The position numbers and the translations under genes were made by a program. From Burkholderiales bacterium (GTDB lineage: Bacteria; Pseudomonadota; Gammaproteobacteria; Burkholderiales; Burkholderiaceae_C): 64,000 nucleotides of DNA. The notes under the pieces are model-generated. The model searched no databases, had not been told where the DNA came from, and worked only from the letters and a program-made list of their open reading frames with translations. Below are positions 1 through 8,890 of the stretch, in pieces (position 1 is the first letter of the stretch; the number at the start of each line of letters is the position of its first letter). The stretch spans positions 1 to 64,000 of the forward strand of contig CANGHK010000020.1 of NCBI GenBank assembly GCA_947453625.1. Direction: 5' to 3'.

Positions 1-1
1 G

Positions 2-988
2 CTGCTGGGTTGCGGCGCGGCGGCCTATGCGCCAGCCAAGTACGGCCTGGCCACCGAACTGGTGCCGGCGCGCCAGCTGGTGGCGGCCAACGGCTGGATC
101 GAGGTCTCGGTGGTCGGCGCGGTGTTGCTGGGCACGGTGCTGGGCGGCTTGCTGGTCAGCGACGCGGCGCAGGCGGCGGCCGCGCTGGCCCTGGCGTCGC
201 TGTCGGGCTGGACCGCGCCGCACGCGCTGTGGCCGGCGCTGGCCGCGCTGCTGGTGGTTTATGGCGCGGCCTCGGCGCTCAACCTCGGTCTGCCCGACAG
301 CGGCGCGCGCTATGCCGCCACGGGCTGGCATCCGGCGCTGCTGGCACGCCAGTTCAGGGCTGCCAACCGGGTGTTGTGGGCCGACAGTCGCGGCGGTCTG
401 TCGCTGGCCGTGACGACGCTGTTCTGGGGCGTGGGCGCCACGCTGCAGTTCGCGGTGCTGCGCTGGGCGGTGGATGCGCTGGGGATGTCGCTGGCGCGCG
501 CGGCCACGCTGCAGGCGGCGGTGGCCGTCGGCGTGGTGCTGGGCGCCGGCGTGGCCGGGCGCTGCATCGCCCTGCGCCAGGCGCACCGGGTGTTGCCGGT
601 GGGCGTGGTGCTGGGCCTGGTGATCGCGTTGGCGGCCTTGACGGCCGGCCGGGCGGCCGCGCTGCCGATGCTGGTGTTGATCGGTGCCATAGGCGGCTTG
701 CTGGTGGTGCCGATGAACGCCTTGCTGCAGCACCGCGGCCAGCAACTGCTGACGGCCGGGCGCTCGATCGCGGTGCAGAACTTCAACGAGAACGCCAGCA
801 TCCTGGTGATGCTGGCGGCCTATGCCGGCCTGCTGGCGCTGGGCTTGGCCATCGTGCCGCTGATGGCCTTGCTGGGGCTGGCCACCGCCGCGCTGGTGGG
901 CTTGCTGATCTGGCGCGAGCGCGGCGCGACCCGCGTCGATGGGCGCTCGGCTGGGGCGGTTGGCGTCGAGAGCGCAGCCCAGGCCTGA
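2..988 (+). CDS. lplT: Lysophospholipid transporter LplT (5' end outside window)
   Basis: This is the C-terminal part of an MFS permease that flips lysophospholipids across the inner membrane for re-acylation. The reading frame is already open at base 2 and shows the LplT-type stretch APAKYGLATELVP followed by LVAANGWIE, which in this family lies near the end of the fourth helix. About 328 residues remain, rich in Leu/Ala/Val helices, ending at 988. The start and roughly the first quarter are missing because of the window edge. It converges on the glycosyltransferase at 1033. The family call is firm from the motif; the substrate is inferred from the family. Confidence 0.85.
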   Translation: MLGCGAAAYAPAKYGLATELVPARQLVAANGWIEVSVVGAVLLGTVLGGLLVSDAAQAAAALALASLSGWTAPHALWPALAALLVVYGAASALNLGLPDSGARYAATGWHPALLARQFRAANRVLWADSRGGLSLAVTTLFWGVGATLQFAVLRWAVDALGMSLARAATLQAAVAVGVVLGAGVAGRCIALRQAHRVLPVGVVLGLVIALAALTAGRAAALPMLVLIGAIGGLLVVPMNALLQHRGQQLLTAGRSIAVQNFNENASILVMLAAYAGLLALGLAIVPLMALLGLATAALVGLLIWRERGATRVDGRSAGAVGVESAAQA

Positions 989-1032
989 GGCTGGGGGCTG
1001 CCCTGTGGGGTGACCTCTCTCGGCGGCCCCGC

Positions 1033-2280
1033 TCAGCGCGCCCGCGGCAGCGCGTGCAACAGCGTGTGGCCGTTGACCGGCGCACCCTGCACGCTGGCCG
1101 CCTGGCGCAGCAGGGTCTCGACCTGGCCGACGATGCGCTCCCAGCCCTGCGATTGCATCGCCGCGCAGGCCTGGGCGCCCAGGCGCCGCGCCAACACCGG
1201 GTCGCCCGCCAGCCGGACCGCCTGGGCGATGAAGGCCGTGGCCTGGTCTCTTGGCGCCAGCAGGCCGTTCTCGTCGTTGCGGATCAGGCGGCCCGCGGCC
1301 GCGTAGTCATAGGCCAGCACCGCCAGGCCGCTGGCCATGGCCTCGGGCGTGACGTTGCCGAAGGTCTCGGTCAGGCTGGGAAACAGGAACAGGTCGGCCG
1401 AGGCGTAATGCGCCGCCAGATCGGCGCCGCCGCGCATGCCGGCGAACACCGCGTCGGGGCAGCGCGATTGCAGCTCGGCCCGCATCGGGCCGTCGCCCAC
1501 CAGCAGCAGCCGGCTGTCGCGCCGGACCTGGCGCATCGCCGCATAGGCCTGCAGCAGCAGCCCCAGGTTCTTTTCGGGTGCCAGGCGACCGACGCAGGCC
1601 ACCACCTGGGTGGCCGGCCCCACGCCCCAGTTGTCGCGCAGCGCCTGGCTGCGGTGGGCGGGCGAGAACCGGGTGTTGTCGACGCCGCGCGCCACCACCT
1701 GCACGCCCTGGAAGCCGTTGCCTACCAGGTCGTCGCGCAGTTGCTCGGTCGGCACCATCGTGGCCAGGGTGCGGTTATGGAACTTGCGCAGGTAGGCCAT
1801 GATCGGCTTGCGCAGCCAGCCCACGCCGTAATGTCGGCTGTAGGCATCGAAGTGGGTGCGGAAGTCGGAGGTCACCGGCAGGCGCAAACGTTGCGCGGCC
1901 TGCAGCGCCGACCAGCCCAGCGGACCTTCGGTGGCGATATGCACCACGTCCGGGCGGCGCTTGGCCCACAGTTCGACCAGCTTGGACTTCGCGGGCAAGC
2001 CCATCTTGAGGTGCGGGTAGCGCGGGATGGGCAGGCCGCGCAGCAGCAGCTCGTGGAAGCGCTCGCCTTGGCCAGCCGCCTCGCCCGAGACCTGGCGTGG
2101 CCGGATCAACTGCAGGTCGTGGCCGCGCTCGCGCAGGCCTTCGACCAGCCTGGCGATGGTCAGGGCCACGCCATTGACTTCGGGCGGGTAGGTTTCGGTG
2201 ACGACGGCGATGCGCATCGACGGCCGGGCCGGTCTCAGTTCATCGACGACGAGATCGGCGTGCAGCGGGTTGGACAGCAT
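1033..2280 (-). CDS. GT4 family glycosyltransferase
   Basis: This is a GT-B fold glycosyltransferase of family 4, probably transferring a sugar from a nucleotide sugar to a lipid acceptor. The N-terminal Rossmann domain opens with RIAVVTETYPPEVNGVA, typical of MgtA/DAG-glycosyltransferase-like members. The C-terminal domain has VACVGRLAPEKNLGLLLQAY and the donor-binding segment FPSLTETFGNVTPEAMASG with its conserved EX7E spacing. I chose the ATG at 2280; the ATG at 2217, at the first conserved residue, and a TTG at 2337 are possible. It diverges from the gene at 2452 across a Pho-box-like array. Some GT4 enzymes replace phospholipids by glycolipids under phosphate limitation, so that role is an inference here, not shown. 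Confidence 0.82.
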   Translation of the reverse strand: MLSNPLHADLVVDELRPARPSMRIAVVTETYPPEVNGVALTIARLVEGLRERGHDLQLIRPRQVSGEAAGQGERFHELLLRGLPIPRYPHLKMGLPAKSKLVELWAKRRPDVVHIATEGPLGWSALQAAQRLRLPVTSDFRTHFDAYSRHYGVGWLRKPIMAYLRKFHNRTLATMVPTEQLRDDLVGNGFQGVQVVARGVDNTRFSPAHRSQALRDNWGVGPATQVVACVGRLAPEKNLGLLLQAYAAMRQVRRDSRLLLVGDGPMRAELQSRCPDAVFAGMRGGADLAAHYASADLFLFPSLTETFGNVTPEAMASGLAVLAYDYAAAGRLIRNDENGLLAPRDQATAFIAQAVRLAGDPVLARRLGAQACAAMQSQGWERIVGQVETLLRQAASVQGAPVNGHTLLHALPRAR

Positions 2281-2356
2281 GGTCGCGGATTCCGGAGTTT
2301 CATGGCGTGGATGGCCCATCGTCGCCGCCGTTTGCAACAGCTTGATGACGGTCGCG

Positions 2357-2396
2357 TTGTCGTCAAACCGACATCAAAACGTCACCCGAACGTCAT
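2357..2396 (+). promoter_or_regulatory. Tandem Pho-box-like array
   Basis: Four 7-mers in strict 11-bp periodicity are visible: TTGTCGT (2357), CCGACAT (2368), ACGTCAC (2379) and ACGTCAT (2390), separated by CAAA, CAAA and CCGA. Each resembles the PhoB half-site CTGTCAT, and the last two share ACGTCA. Orientation points to the gene starting at 2452, 55 bp downstream. The array also sits between that gene and the divergent glycosyltransferase, so it could affect both. PhoB binding is inferred from the pattern. Confidence 0.5.
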
Positions 2397-2451
2397 CGCT
2401 GCCCAGCACCATGCTGTGTTTCTCCTCAAACCAAGTTGCAAGGAAACCGAC

Positions 2452-3072
2452 GTGAAAGAATTTCTGCGGGCCCTCGCGGTCCAGCGCTGGGACGACCACC
2501 GCTACTACCACCACAGCCGCATCAACCAGGCGCTGCACCTGCTGTCGGCGCTGAGCTTCATCGTCGCCTACGCGATGCTGTTCATAGACCCGGCCGTGGC
2601 CGGCCTGCTGGCCTGGCTGGTGTCGATGACCAGCCGCCAGATCGGTCACTTCTTCTTCGAACCCGATGGCTATGACCAGGTCAACCAGGCCAGCCACGAA
2701 CACAAGGAGGCCATCAAGGTGGGCTACAACCTGCGCCGCAAGGTGGTGTTGCTGTCGATCTGGGCGGCCTCGCCGGTGCTGGTGGCGCTGCAGCCCGACC
2801 TGTGGGGCTGGGTCGAGCCGCACACCTCGTTCGCGGGCTATGCGCACCGGGTCGGCTGGTTGTGGCTGGGTCTGGGTGCGGGCGGCCTGCTGTTTCGCAC
2901 CGTGCACCTGTTCTTCCTGTTCAACGTGCAGACCGGCCTGGTCTGGGCGACCAAGATCCTGACCGACCCCTTCCACGATGTCTGGCTCTACCACAAGGCG
3001 CCGGGCGCCCTGCTGCGCGGTGAGCTGATCGACCCGATGGGGCATGTGGCGCACGAGTCGCCGCAAGCCTGA
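2452..3072 (+). CDS. Multi-pass membrane protein, weakly DUF962/Mpo1-like
   Basis: This is a 206-residue protein of unknown function. The GTG start at 2452 is chosen because an AAGGA ribosome site lies about 8 bases upstream. Residues 18-25 read HRYYHHSR, followed by hydrophobic helices around 28-60, 95-112 and 130-150, with SRQIGHFFFEP between helices. The early Tyr-Tyr-His-His stretch and the IGHF motif recall DUF962 (Mpo1-like) proteins that sit in lipid membranes, but the resemblance is loose. Its upstream region carries the Pho-box-like array, so phosphate control is possible. It converges on the aminotransferase gene, whose stop is at 3130. Confidence 0.7.
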   Translation: MKEFLRALAVQRWDDHRYYHHSRINQALHLLSALSFIVAYAMLFIDPAVAGLLAWLVSMTSRQIGHFFFEPDGYDQVNQASHEHKEAIKVGYNLRRKVVLLSIWAASPVLVALQPDLWGWVEPHTSFAGYAHRVGWLWLGLGAGGLLFRTVHLFFLFNVQTGLVWATKILTDPFHDVWLYHKAPGALLRGELIDPMGHVAHESPQA

Positions 3073-3129
3073 GTGCGACGCCCCGGTCTGATGCGCGGCA
3101 CGGCCGTGGCCGCCGCGCCGCGCGCGCCG

Positions 3130-4779
3130 TCAGAACCGGTGTGCCAGCAACTCGCGCAGGATGCCGCGCTTGATCGACTTGTCGGTCAGTGTGGCGTCCT
3201 GCCACCACCAGCCGTCGGCCTTCATCGCGCAGCCGGCGTCGACGAAGCGCTGCAGCGCGGTCTCGAAATCGGCATCGCTGTAGTTCAGGCTGAAGATCAG
3301 CCGGCCCGTGCCTATCCAACTCAGCGCCAGGCCCTGGGCCCGCAGGTAGTACTGCAGCAGCCAGTGGTAGCGCCCGGGCTGGGTGTAGCAGACCGTCCAC
3401 ACCGACTGCAGGTGCGCCACCCGCAGCGGCAGGCCGGCGGCGGCCAGGCGCTGGTTGAACTGCGCGGCGCGGGCGTCCCAGCGCGCATCCTGGCCGTCGT
3501 AGATCGCGCGCACTTCGGCGCTGTCCAGACGCTCGAGAAAGACCTGCATCGCCGCCATCACATAGGGGTGGGCGTTGAAGGTGCCGCGGGCAAAGCAGAG
3601 GTCGGCCGGACGGTCTTCGCGGAAGCGCTTCATCAAGTCCTTGCGGCCGCAGACCACGCCCACCGGCAGGCCGCCACCCAGCGTCTTGCCATAGGTCACC
3701 AGGTCGGCCTTGACGCCGAAGAATTCCTGCGCGCCGCCCGGGGCCAGCCGGAAGCCCATGAACACCTCGTCGAAGATCAGCACGATGCCGCGCTCGGTGC
3801 AGACCTGGCGCAGCTGCTGCAGCCAGGCGGTGTAGGCCGCGCGGTCGAAGCCCGCGCCCTGGCGGCTGGCCATCAGCGACGAATCACCCGGCGCGCCCTG
3901 GTTGGGGTGCAGCGACTGCAGCGGGTTGACCAGCACGCAGGCGATGTCCTTGCGGCTGCGCAGCACGCGCAGCGTGGCCTCGTCCATCTCTTTCAGCGTG
4001 TAGGTGGCTTCTGGCCGGGCCGGATTGCCCGGGCCGGGCTGCACGTCGTCCCACCAGCCGTGGTAGGCGCCGCAGAAGCGCACCAGGTGGCTGCGCCGGG
4101 TGTGGTAGCGCGACAGCCGCACCGCCTGCATCACGGCCTCGGTGCCGCTCATGTGGAAGGAGACCTCGTCCAGCCCGGAGATCGCGCGCAGGCGCTTGAC
4201 GTTGTCGGCCACGCAGGGCAGGTAGGCGCCCAGCACCGGGCCGAGCGCGGCGGCACGCGCGCTGCCCTCGGCGATGCACTGCTTGTAGAAGTCGACGCCG
4301 AACACGTTGACGCCGTAGGAGCCGGTCAGGTCGAGGAAGTCGTTGCCGTCGAGGTCGGTCATCTGCACGCCGCTGGACCCGGCGACGAAGGCCGGCATCC
4401 GGATCTGTTCGCGCAGGTAGCGGCTGTACTGGAAGGGCACGCGGTAGCTGGCGGTGAACTGCAGGTCCGACAGGCCGTCTGCGGTCTCCTTGGTGAGCGC
4501 GGTCGAGCGCGGAAAGCGCGCGCGGAACAGCTCCGCCAGGCGCTGCAGTGCCGCGCGACGCTGCGCCACGACATCGGCCGGCGCGCCGTCCGAGCCGAAG
4601 AAGCGGGCCTCGTCGTAGCTGTAGCCCGGCACCTGCGCGGCCACGCGCTTGGCCATCCTCGAATGGCCGGTCAGCGAGGGGTGCTTGGCGGCAGAGAGTT
4701 GCAGCCGGCTTCTGGCGGCCGGCAGGACCACGGCCAACGCGGCCAGCGCCAGGGCAGACAGGGCAAATATGGGGTTCAT
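3130..4779 (-). CDS. Class III PLP-dependent aminotransferase, membrane-anchored, glutamate-1-semialdehyde aminomutase-like
   Basis: This is a pyridoxal-phosphate aminotransferase of fold type I, class III. Residues 3-20 form a hydrophobic anchor (IFALSALALAALAVVLPA), which is unusual for the family. After it come GSYGVNVFG, the phosphate-binding SGTEAVMQAVRL, the cofactor Asp motif IFDEVFMGFR and the Schiff-base lysine in YGKTLGGGLPVG. The 549-residue length exceeds the roughly 430 of HemL, with about 100 extra residues before the catalytic core. True HemL is soluble and acts in tetrapyrrole synthesis, so a different amino substrate is likely. A TTG at 4803 is an alternative start. It diverges from phosphatidylserine decarboxylase with only about 65 bp between starts, which may mean a shared lipid or amino-alcohol role (inference). 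Confidence 0.83.
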   Translation of the reverse strand: MNPIFALSALALAALAVVLPAARSRLQLSAAKHPSLTGHSRMAKRVAAQVPGYSYDEARFFGSDGAPADVVAQRRAALQRLAELFRARFPRSTALTKETADGLSDLQFTASYRVPFQYSRYLREQIRMPAFVAGSSGVQMTDLDGNDFLDLTGSYGVNVFGVDFYKQCIAEGSARAAALGPVLGAYLPCVADNVKRLRAISGLDEVSFHMSGTEAVMQAVRLSRYHTRRSHLVRFCGAYHGWWDDVQPGPGNPARPEATYTLKEMDEATLRVLRSRKDIACVLVNPLQSLHPNQGAPGDSSLMASRQGAGFDRAAYTAWLQQLRQVCTERGIVLIFDEVFMGFRLAPGGAQEFFGVKADLVTYGKTLGGGLPVGVVCGRKDLMKRFREDRPADLCFARGTFNAHPYVMAAMQVFLERLDSAEVRAIYDGQDARWDARAAQFNQRLAAAGLPLRVAHLQSVWTVCYTQPGRYHWLLQYYLRAQGLALSWIGTGRLIFSLNYSDADFETALQRFVDAGCAMKADGWWWQDATLTDKSIKRGILRELLAHRF

Positions 4780-4844
4780 CACATCGCGCGCTGCGCGCTT
4801 CAAGTTTCGGTTCCACAGGTTTATCAGAGCACTTTGACAACACC

Positions 4845-5738
4845 ATGAACATCACCTCTTCGTTGCGCCATTTCCGGGATCTGCTGCTGCAGCAGGAGGA
4901 CCTGAACTTCCTGCTGACCAACCGGCTGCCGCGCGCGGCCGTCACCCGCTTCATGGGCTGGTTCAGCCAGATACGCCAGCCGCTGGTGCGCCGGGCCTCG
5001 ATCGCGGCCTGGAAGCTGTTCGCCGACCTCGATCTGTCAGACGCCAAAAAGCAACAGTTCGACAGCCTGCATGACTGCTTCATCCGCGAGTTGAAGCCCG
5101 GTGCCCGACCGATAGACACCGACCCGACGCGATTGACCAGCCCCAGCGATGCGATCGTCGGCGCCTGCGGCGCAGTCGACGGCGACCAGGTGTTCCAGGC
5201 CAAGGGCTTCCCGTACACGCTGACCGACCTGTTCGGCGCGCGGGCGAGCGAGGCCGCCGAGGTCTACCGCGACGGCTGTTACGCCACGCTGCGGCTGACC
5301 TCGAGCATGTACCACCGCTTCCACGCGCCGCAGGACTGCAGCGTGCAGCATGTCACTTACCACTCGGGCGACACCTGGAACGTCAACCCGATCGCGCTGG
5401 CCCGCGTCGAACGGCTGTTCTGCAAGAACGAGCGCGCGGTGATCCACACCACGCTGGAGCGCGGTGGCCACCCGGTTGCGCTGGTGCCGGTGGCGGCGAT
5501 CCTGGTGGCCTGCATCCGGCTGCACTGGCTAGACACCTTGCTGCACCTGCGTTACCGCGGGCCGCATGAACTGCCTGGCGGCGCCCGTTTCGCCAAGGGC
5601 CAGGAGATGGGCTGGTTCCAACATGGCTCGACCATCCTGGTGTTCGCGCCTCGCGGTTTCGAGCTGGCCGCCGGCATCGCCCCGGGGGCGGCGATCCGCA
5701 TGGGGCAGGCCTTGATGACGCTGCCCGAAGCGGGCTGA
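4845..5738 (+). CDS. psd: Phosphatidylserine decarboxylase proenzyme
   Basis: This enzyme decarboxylates phosphatidylserine to phosphatidylethanolamine at the inner membrane and matures by self-cleavage at a Gly-Ser bond that generates a pyruvoyl group. The cleavage motif is visible as HGST near residue 260 (the usual form is LGST). Other family marks are the central SSMYHRFHAPQD and the upstream FIRELKPGARPI. Length is 297 residues, normal for the short proteobacterial form. The ATG at 4845 starts the conserved N-terminus. It stands alone, divergent from the anchored aminotransferase and ahead of the phosphatase block. His replacing Leu in the cleavage motif is a known variation among related decarboxylases, so I still expect an active enzyme. 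Confidence 0.9.
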   Translation: MNITSSLRHFRDLLLQQEDLNFLLTNRLPRAAVTRFMGWFSQIRQPLVRRASIAAWKLFADLDLSDAKKQQFDSLHDCFIRELKPGARPIDTDPTRLTSPSDAIVGACGAVDGDQVFQAKGFPYTLTDLFGARASEAAEVYRDGCYATLRLTSSMYHRFHAPQDCSVQHVTYHSGDTWNVNPIALARVERLFCKNERAVIHTTLERGGHPVALVPVAAILVACIRLHWLDTLLHLRYRGPHELPGGARFAKGQEMGWFQHGSTILVFAPRGFELAAGIAPGAAIRMGQALMTLPEAG

Positions 5739-5859
5739 GCCGCTGATGCGCCTGACTGCTGGCAGGTGCCGCGCCGACGGCGCTGCCGTCACAGTCGGCA
5801 TCAACAATCGGGGCATCGCAGAAACAGGCGGCCGCCGCGGCGCCGCATCCAGGAATCCC

Positions 5860-8778
5860 ATGAAGGTCCACCGTCCAATCGCCGCGCCCACCATCGGCGC
5901 GCTCACCCTCTGTTTGCTGCTGGCCTGGCCCGCTTGTGCCGTGGAGCCGCCCACCGCAGCGGCCACCCTGTTGCCCTCGGGCCAGTACATCACCCCGGGT
6001 GCGCTGCGGGGTGCCGTGCAGCAGGAGCTCAATCCCGGGCTGGCGGCCTACCCGAGCTTCGTCGCCGGCCAGGCCGTGAAGTCGCAGCTCAGCCCGGACG
6101 GCCGCACGCTGGCGATCCTGTGCGCCGGGCAGAACTCGCTGTTCAAGCCGGATGGCACGGTCGACAAGGCGAACTCCACCCAGTTCATCTTCCTGTACGA
6201 CGTGGCCGGACCCAACAAGACCCGGCCGGTGCTGCAACAGGTGATACAGCAGCCCAACGCCCATGTCGGCCTGGTCTTCTCGCCCGACGGGGCGACGCTG
6301 TATGCGGCCGGCGGCAGCGACGACGCGGTCTACGCCTACGCCCAGCATGACGGCCGCTGGGCGCTGGCCGACAAAATCGATCTCGGCCATGGCAGCACGG
6401 TCCGGCAGGGTCTGGGTCTCAAAGTGCAGCCCAACGCCGGCGGACTGGCCGTCTCGGCCGATGGCGCGACGCTGGTCGTGGCCAACAACTACAACGACTC
6501 GATCAGCGTGATCGACACCGCCACCCGCAAGGTCCGCTACGAGCATGACTTGCGGCCCTACTTCGCCGGCAACGAGGAGCGGCCAGGGGGCGCCGGCGGC
6601 AGCTATCCCTTCGCCGTCGTACTGCAGGGCAAGGGCACGGCCTATGTGTCGTCGGCACGCGACCGCGAGGTGGTGGTGGTCGACGTCTCGTCGCCGGCCG
6701 CTGGCCGATTGCTGGCGCGCGTGCGCCTGGACGGCAATGCGCTGGGCATGACGCTGGACGCCGCCGGGGCCCGCTTGTACGTGGCGCAGGACAACGCCGA
6801 CCAGGTCGCGGTGATCGACACGGGCACGAACCGGGTCGTCGCGAAGATAGACGCCCGGGCGCCGCCGGGCCTGCTGGCGGGCTACCCGCACACCGGGGCG
6901 GCGACCTTCGCGGTCACGCTCGCGCGCGACGGCAAGACGCTCTACGCCGTCAACAGCGGCGCCAACGCGGTGGCGGTGATTCCGCTCGAAGGGCAGAACG
7001 CGTTGTCGGTGGCCGGTCTGATCCCGACCGCCTACGAACCGCACGACCTCACCTTCAGCGCCGACGGCAGCTGGATGTACCTGATCAACGGCAAGAGCCT
7101 GACCGGGCCCAACTCCGGTAACCTGAGCGGGCAGACCGCCAGGCTGACCGGACAGAACACCCCCGCCGCCAACGCCGCCGCCGCCGCGCAGGCCAAGGCC
7201 AGCAACCAATACACGTTTCAGCTGGAAAAGGCCTCGCTGGTCAGCGCGCCGGTGCCGACCCCGGCCGAACTGCGCGCGCTCAATGCCCGCGTCGCGCAGA
7301 ACAACTTCTACGGCGCCCCCCCGGTGGGCAACGATGTCGCGGTGATGGATTTCCTGCGCCAGCGCATCCGGCATGTGATCTACGTGATCAAGGAGAACCG
7401 CACGTTCGACCAGGTGCTGGGTGACCTCAAGAACGGCGCCAATGGCGATCCCCGGCTGACGCAGTTCGGCGCCAGCATCACGCCGAACTTTCACCGCCTG
7501 GCCACCCAGTTCGTCACGCTCGACAACTTCATGGACCCCGGCGACGGCAGCATGGATGGCTGGTCCTGGGCGCTGCAGGGCCGGGTGACCAACACCGAGG
7601 CGATCACCCAGCAGATCGCCTACGGGGCGGTCAACCGCGGCCTGTCCTACGAGTCCGAAGGCATGAACCGCAACCTGCCGGTGAACCTGGCCACGGTCGC
7701 GCAGCGCGACGCCGCGTTGGGCCCCGCCGGCACGACGAACTTCAGCACCGCCTCGGCCGGCCTGCCGGGTGGCACGGCCAACCTGCTGGCGGGCACCCTG
7801 AACCACGCATCGTCCGACGCGCCCTTCGGCATCCAGAAGGGCTATATCTTCGATGCGGTGCTGCAGGCCGGCAAGACGGTTCGCAACTACGGCTTCCTGG
7901 TCAACAACGTGGGCAGCATCGGCACCAAGGCCAAGCCCATCTCGGATCCGCATGCCGAGGGCGTCGTGCAGGTGGCGTCGCTCGAGCCCGGACTGACGCC
8001 GTTTACCGACCTGTACTACCGCGGCTACGACCTGAACGTCCCGGACCTGTGGCGCTACCACGAGTGGAAGCGCGAATTCGACCAGTTCGTCGCCAAGGGC
8101 GAGTTGCCCAACCTGTCGCTGGTCCGCCTGAGCAACGACCACATGGGCAGCTTCGGCAGCGCCCTGGCGGGCGTGAACACCCCGGAGACCCAGCAGGCCG
8201 ACAACGACCTGGCCGTGGGGCGGCTGGTCGAGGCCGTAGCGCACAGCCGGTTCGCGTCTGACACGCTGATCGTGGTCATCGAGGACGACTGCCAGGACGG
8301 CCCCGACCATGTCGACTCGCACCGCGCCACCGCCTATGTGGTCGGTCCCTATGTGAAGCAGGGCAAGGTGGTCAGCACCCGCTACAGCCAGGTCAACGCG
8401 CTGCGCACGATAGAGGACATCCTGGGCACCCAGCACATCAACCTGAACACGGCGTTCCAGCGCCCCATGGCCGACTTGTTCGACATCGGCAGTTCGGGCC
8501 AGTGGACTTACGAGGCCGTCGCCTCCACCGTGCTGAAGACGACCCAGCTCAACCTTGCAGCGGGGGCGGCGTCAGTGAAGTTTGCGCAAGGGCGCAACGT
8601 CAAGCCCAGCCGCAGCGCGGCCTACTGGGACAAGGCCACTGCCGGCATGGACTTCAGCGAGGCCGACCAGGTGCCCACAGCGCAGTTCAACAAGGTGTTG
8701 TGGACCGGCCTGAAACCGGGGCGGCGTTTCCCGGCCTTGATCAATAGCTCAGCGGGAGCGGCGAAGGACGCCGACTGA
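5860..8778 (+). CDS. Bifunctional YncE-type beta-propeller / phosphoesterase-family protein, exported
   Basis: This is a 972-residue secreted two-domain protein. The ATG at 5860 has AGGA 5 bases upstream and begins a signal peptide ending near WPACAVEP. Residues about 60-450 hold propeller repeats with VIDTATRKVRYEHD-like blades (YncE/cytochrome-D1 type). From about residue 505 the phosphoesterase domain begins with HVIYVIKENRTFDQVLGDL, the signature of the acid phosphatase/phospholipase C superfamily. Later metal-site segments are NDHMGS and DCQDGPDHVDSHRATAYVVGPYV near 815. It probably hydrolyses phosphate esters in the periplasm. It lies next to a TonB receptor and two alkaline phosphatases, which fits phosphorus scavenging. 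The substrate cannot be read from the sequence. Confidence 0.87.
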   Translation: MKVHRPIAAPTIGALTLCLLLAWPACAVEPPTAAATLLPSGQYITPGALRGAVQQELNPGLAAYPSFVAGQAVKSQLSPDGRTLAILCAGQNSLFKPDGTVDKANSTQFIFLYDVAGPNKTRPVLQQVIQQPNAHVGLVFSPDGATLYAAGGSDDAVYAYAQHDGRWALADKIDLGHGSTVRQGLGLKVQPNAGGLAVSADGATLVVANNYNDSISVIDTATRKVRYEHDLRPYFAGNEERPGGAGGSYPFAVVLQGKGTAYVSSARDREVVVVDVSSPAAGRLLARVRLDGNALGMTLDAAGARLYVAQDNADQVAVIDTGTNRVVAKIDARAPPGLLAGYPHTGAATFAVTLARDGKTLYAVNSGANAVAVIPLEGQNALSVAGLIPTAYEPHDLTFSADGSWMYLINGKSLTGPNSGNLSGQTARLTGQNTPAANAAAAAQAKASNQYTFQLEKASLVSAPVPTPAELRALNARVAQNNFYGAPPVGNDVAVMDFLRQRIRHVIYVIKENRTFDQVLGDLKNGANGDPRLTQFGASITPNFHRLATQFVTLDNFMDPGDGSMDGWSWALQGRVTNTEAITQQIAYGAVNRGLSYESEGMNRNLPVNLATVAQRDAALGPAGTTNFSTASAGLPGGTANLLAGTLNHASSDAPFGIQKGYIFDAVLQAGKTVRNYGFLVNNVGSIGTKAKPISDPHAEGVVQVASLEPGLTPFTDLYYRGYDLNVPDLWRYHEWKREFDQFVAKGELPNLSLVRLSNDHMGSFGSALAGVNTPETQQADNDLAVGRLVEAVAHSRFASDTLIVVIEDDCQDGPDHVDSHRATAYVVGPYVKQGKVVSTRYSQVNALRTIEDILGTQHINLNTAFQRPMADLFDIGSSGQWTYEAVASTVLKTTQLNLAAGAASVKFAQGRNVKPSRSAAYWDKATAGMDFSEADQVPTAQFNKVLWTGLKPGRRFPALINSSAGAAKDAD

Positions 8779-8788
8779 TACGCTGGGG

Positions 8789-8842
8789 GATGGTGTCGGG
8801 TGGGCGAGGCTGTCCACTGGACTGCCCGGCACCCACCCCATC
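8789..8842. terminator. Imperfect hairpin between convergent genes
   Basis: A GATGG-initiated G-rich left arm (to about 8805) and a right arm of GCCCGGCACCC plus ACCCCATC (8824-8842) can fold into an imperfect stem in the 112-bp gap between the convergent phosphoesterase gene and the DUF218 gene. There is no U-tract. A bidirectional terminator is likely but unproven. Confidence 0.35.
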
Positions 8843-8890
8843 TTGCTGTTGCTGGCGAGCCGCTTGCTGCCCGCCTTGAAACCCGGGCGC

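Noticed and set aside
10-2451. Open frame running from near base 10 into the membrane protein gene at 2452.
   Set aside because: Its first 800 codons overlap lplT and the antisense of the glycosyltransferase with no motif; only the part from GTG 2452 is supported by a ribosome site.
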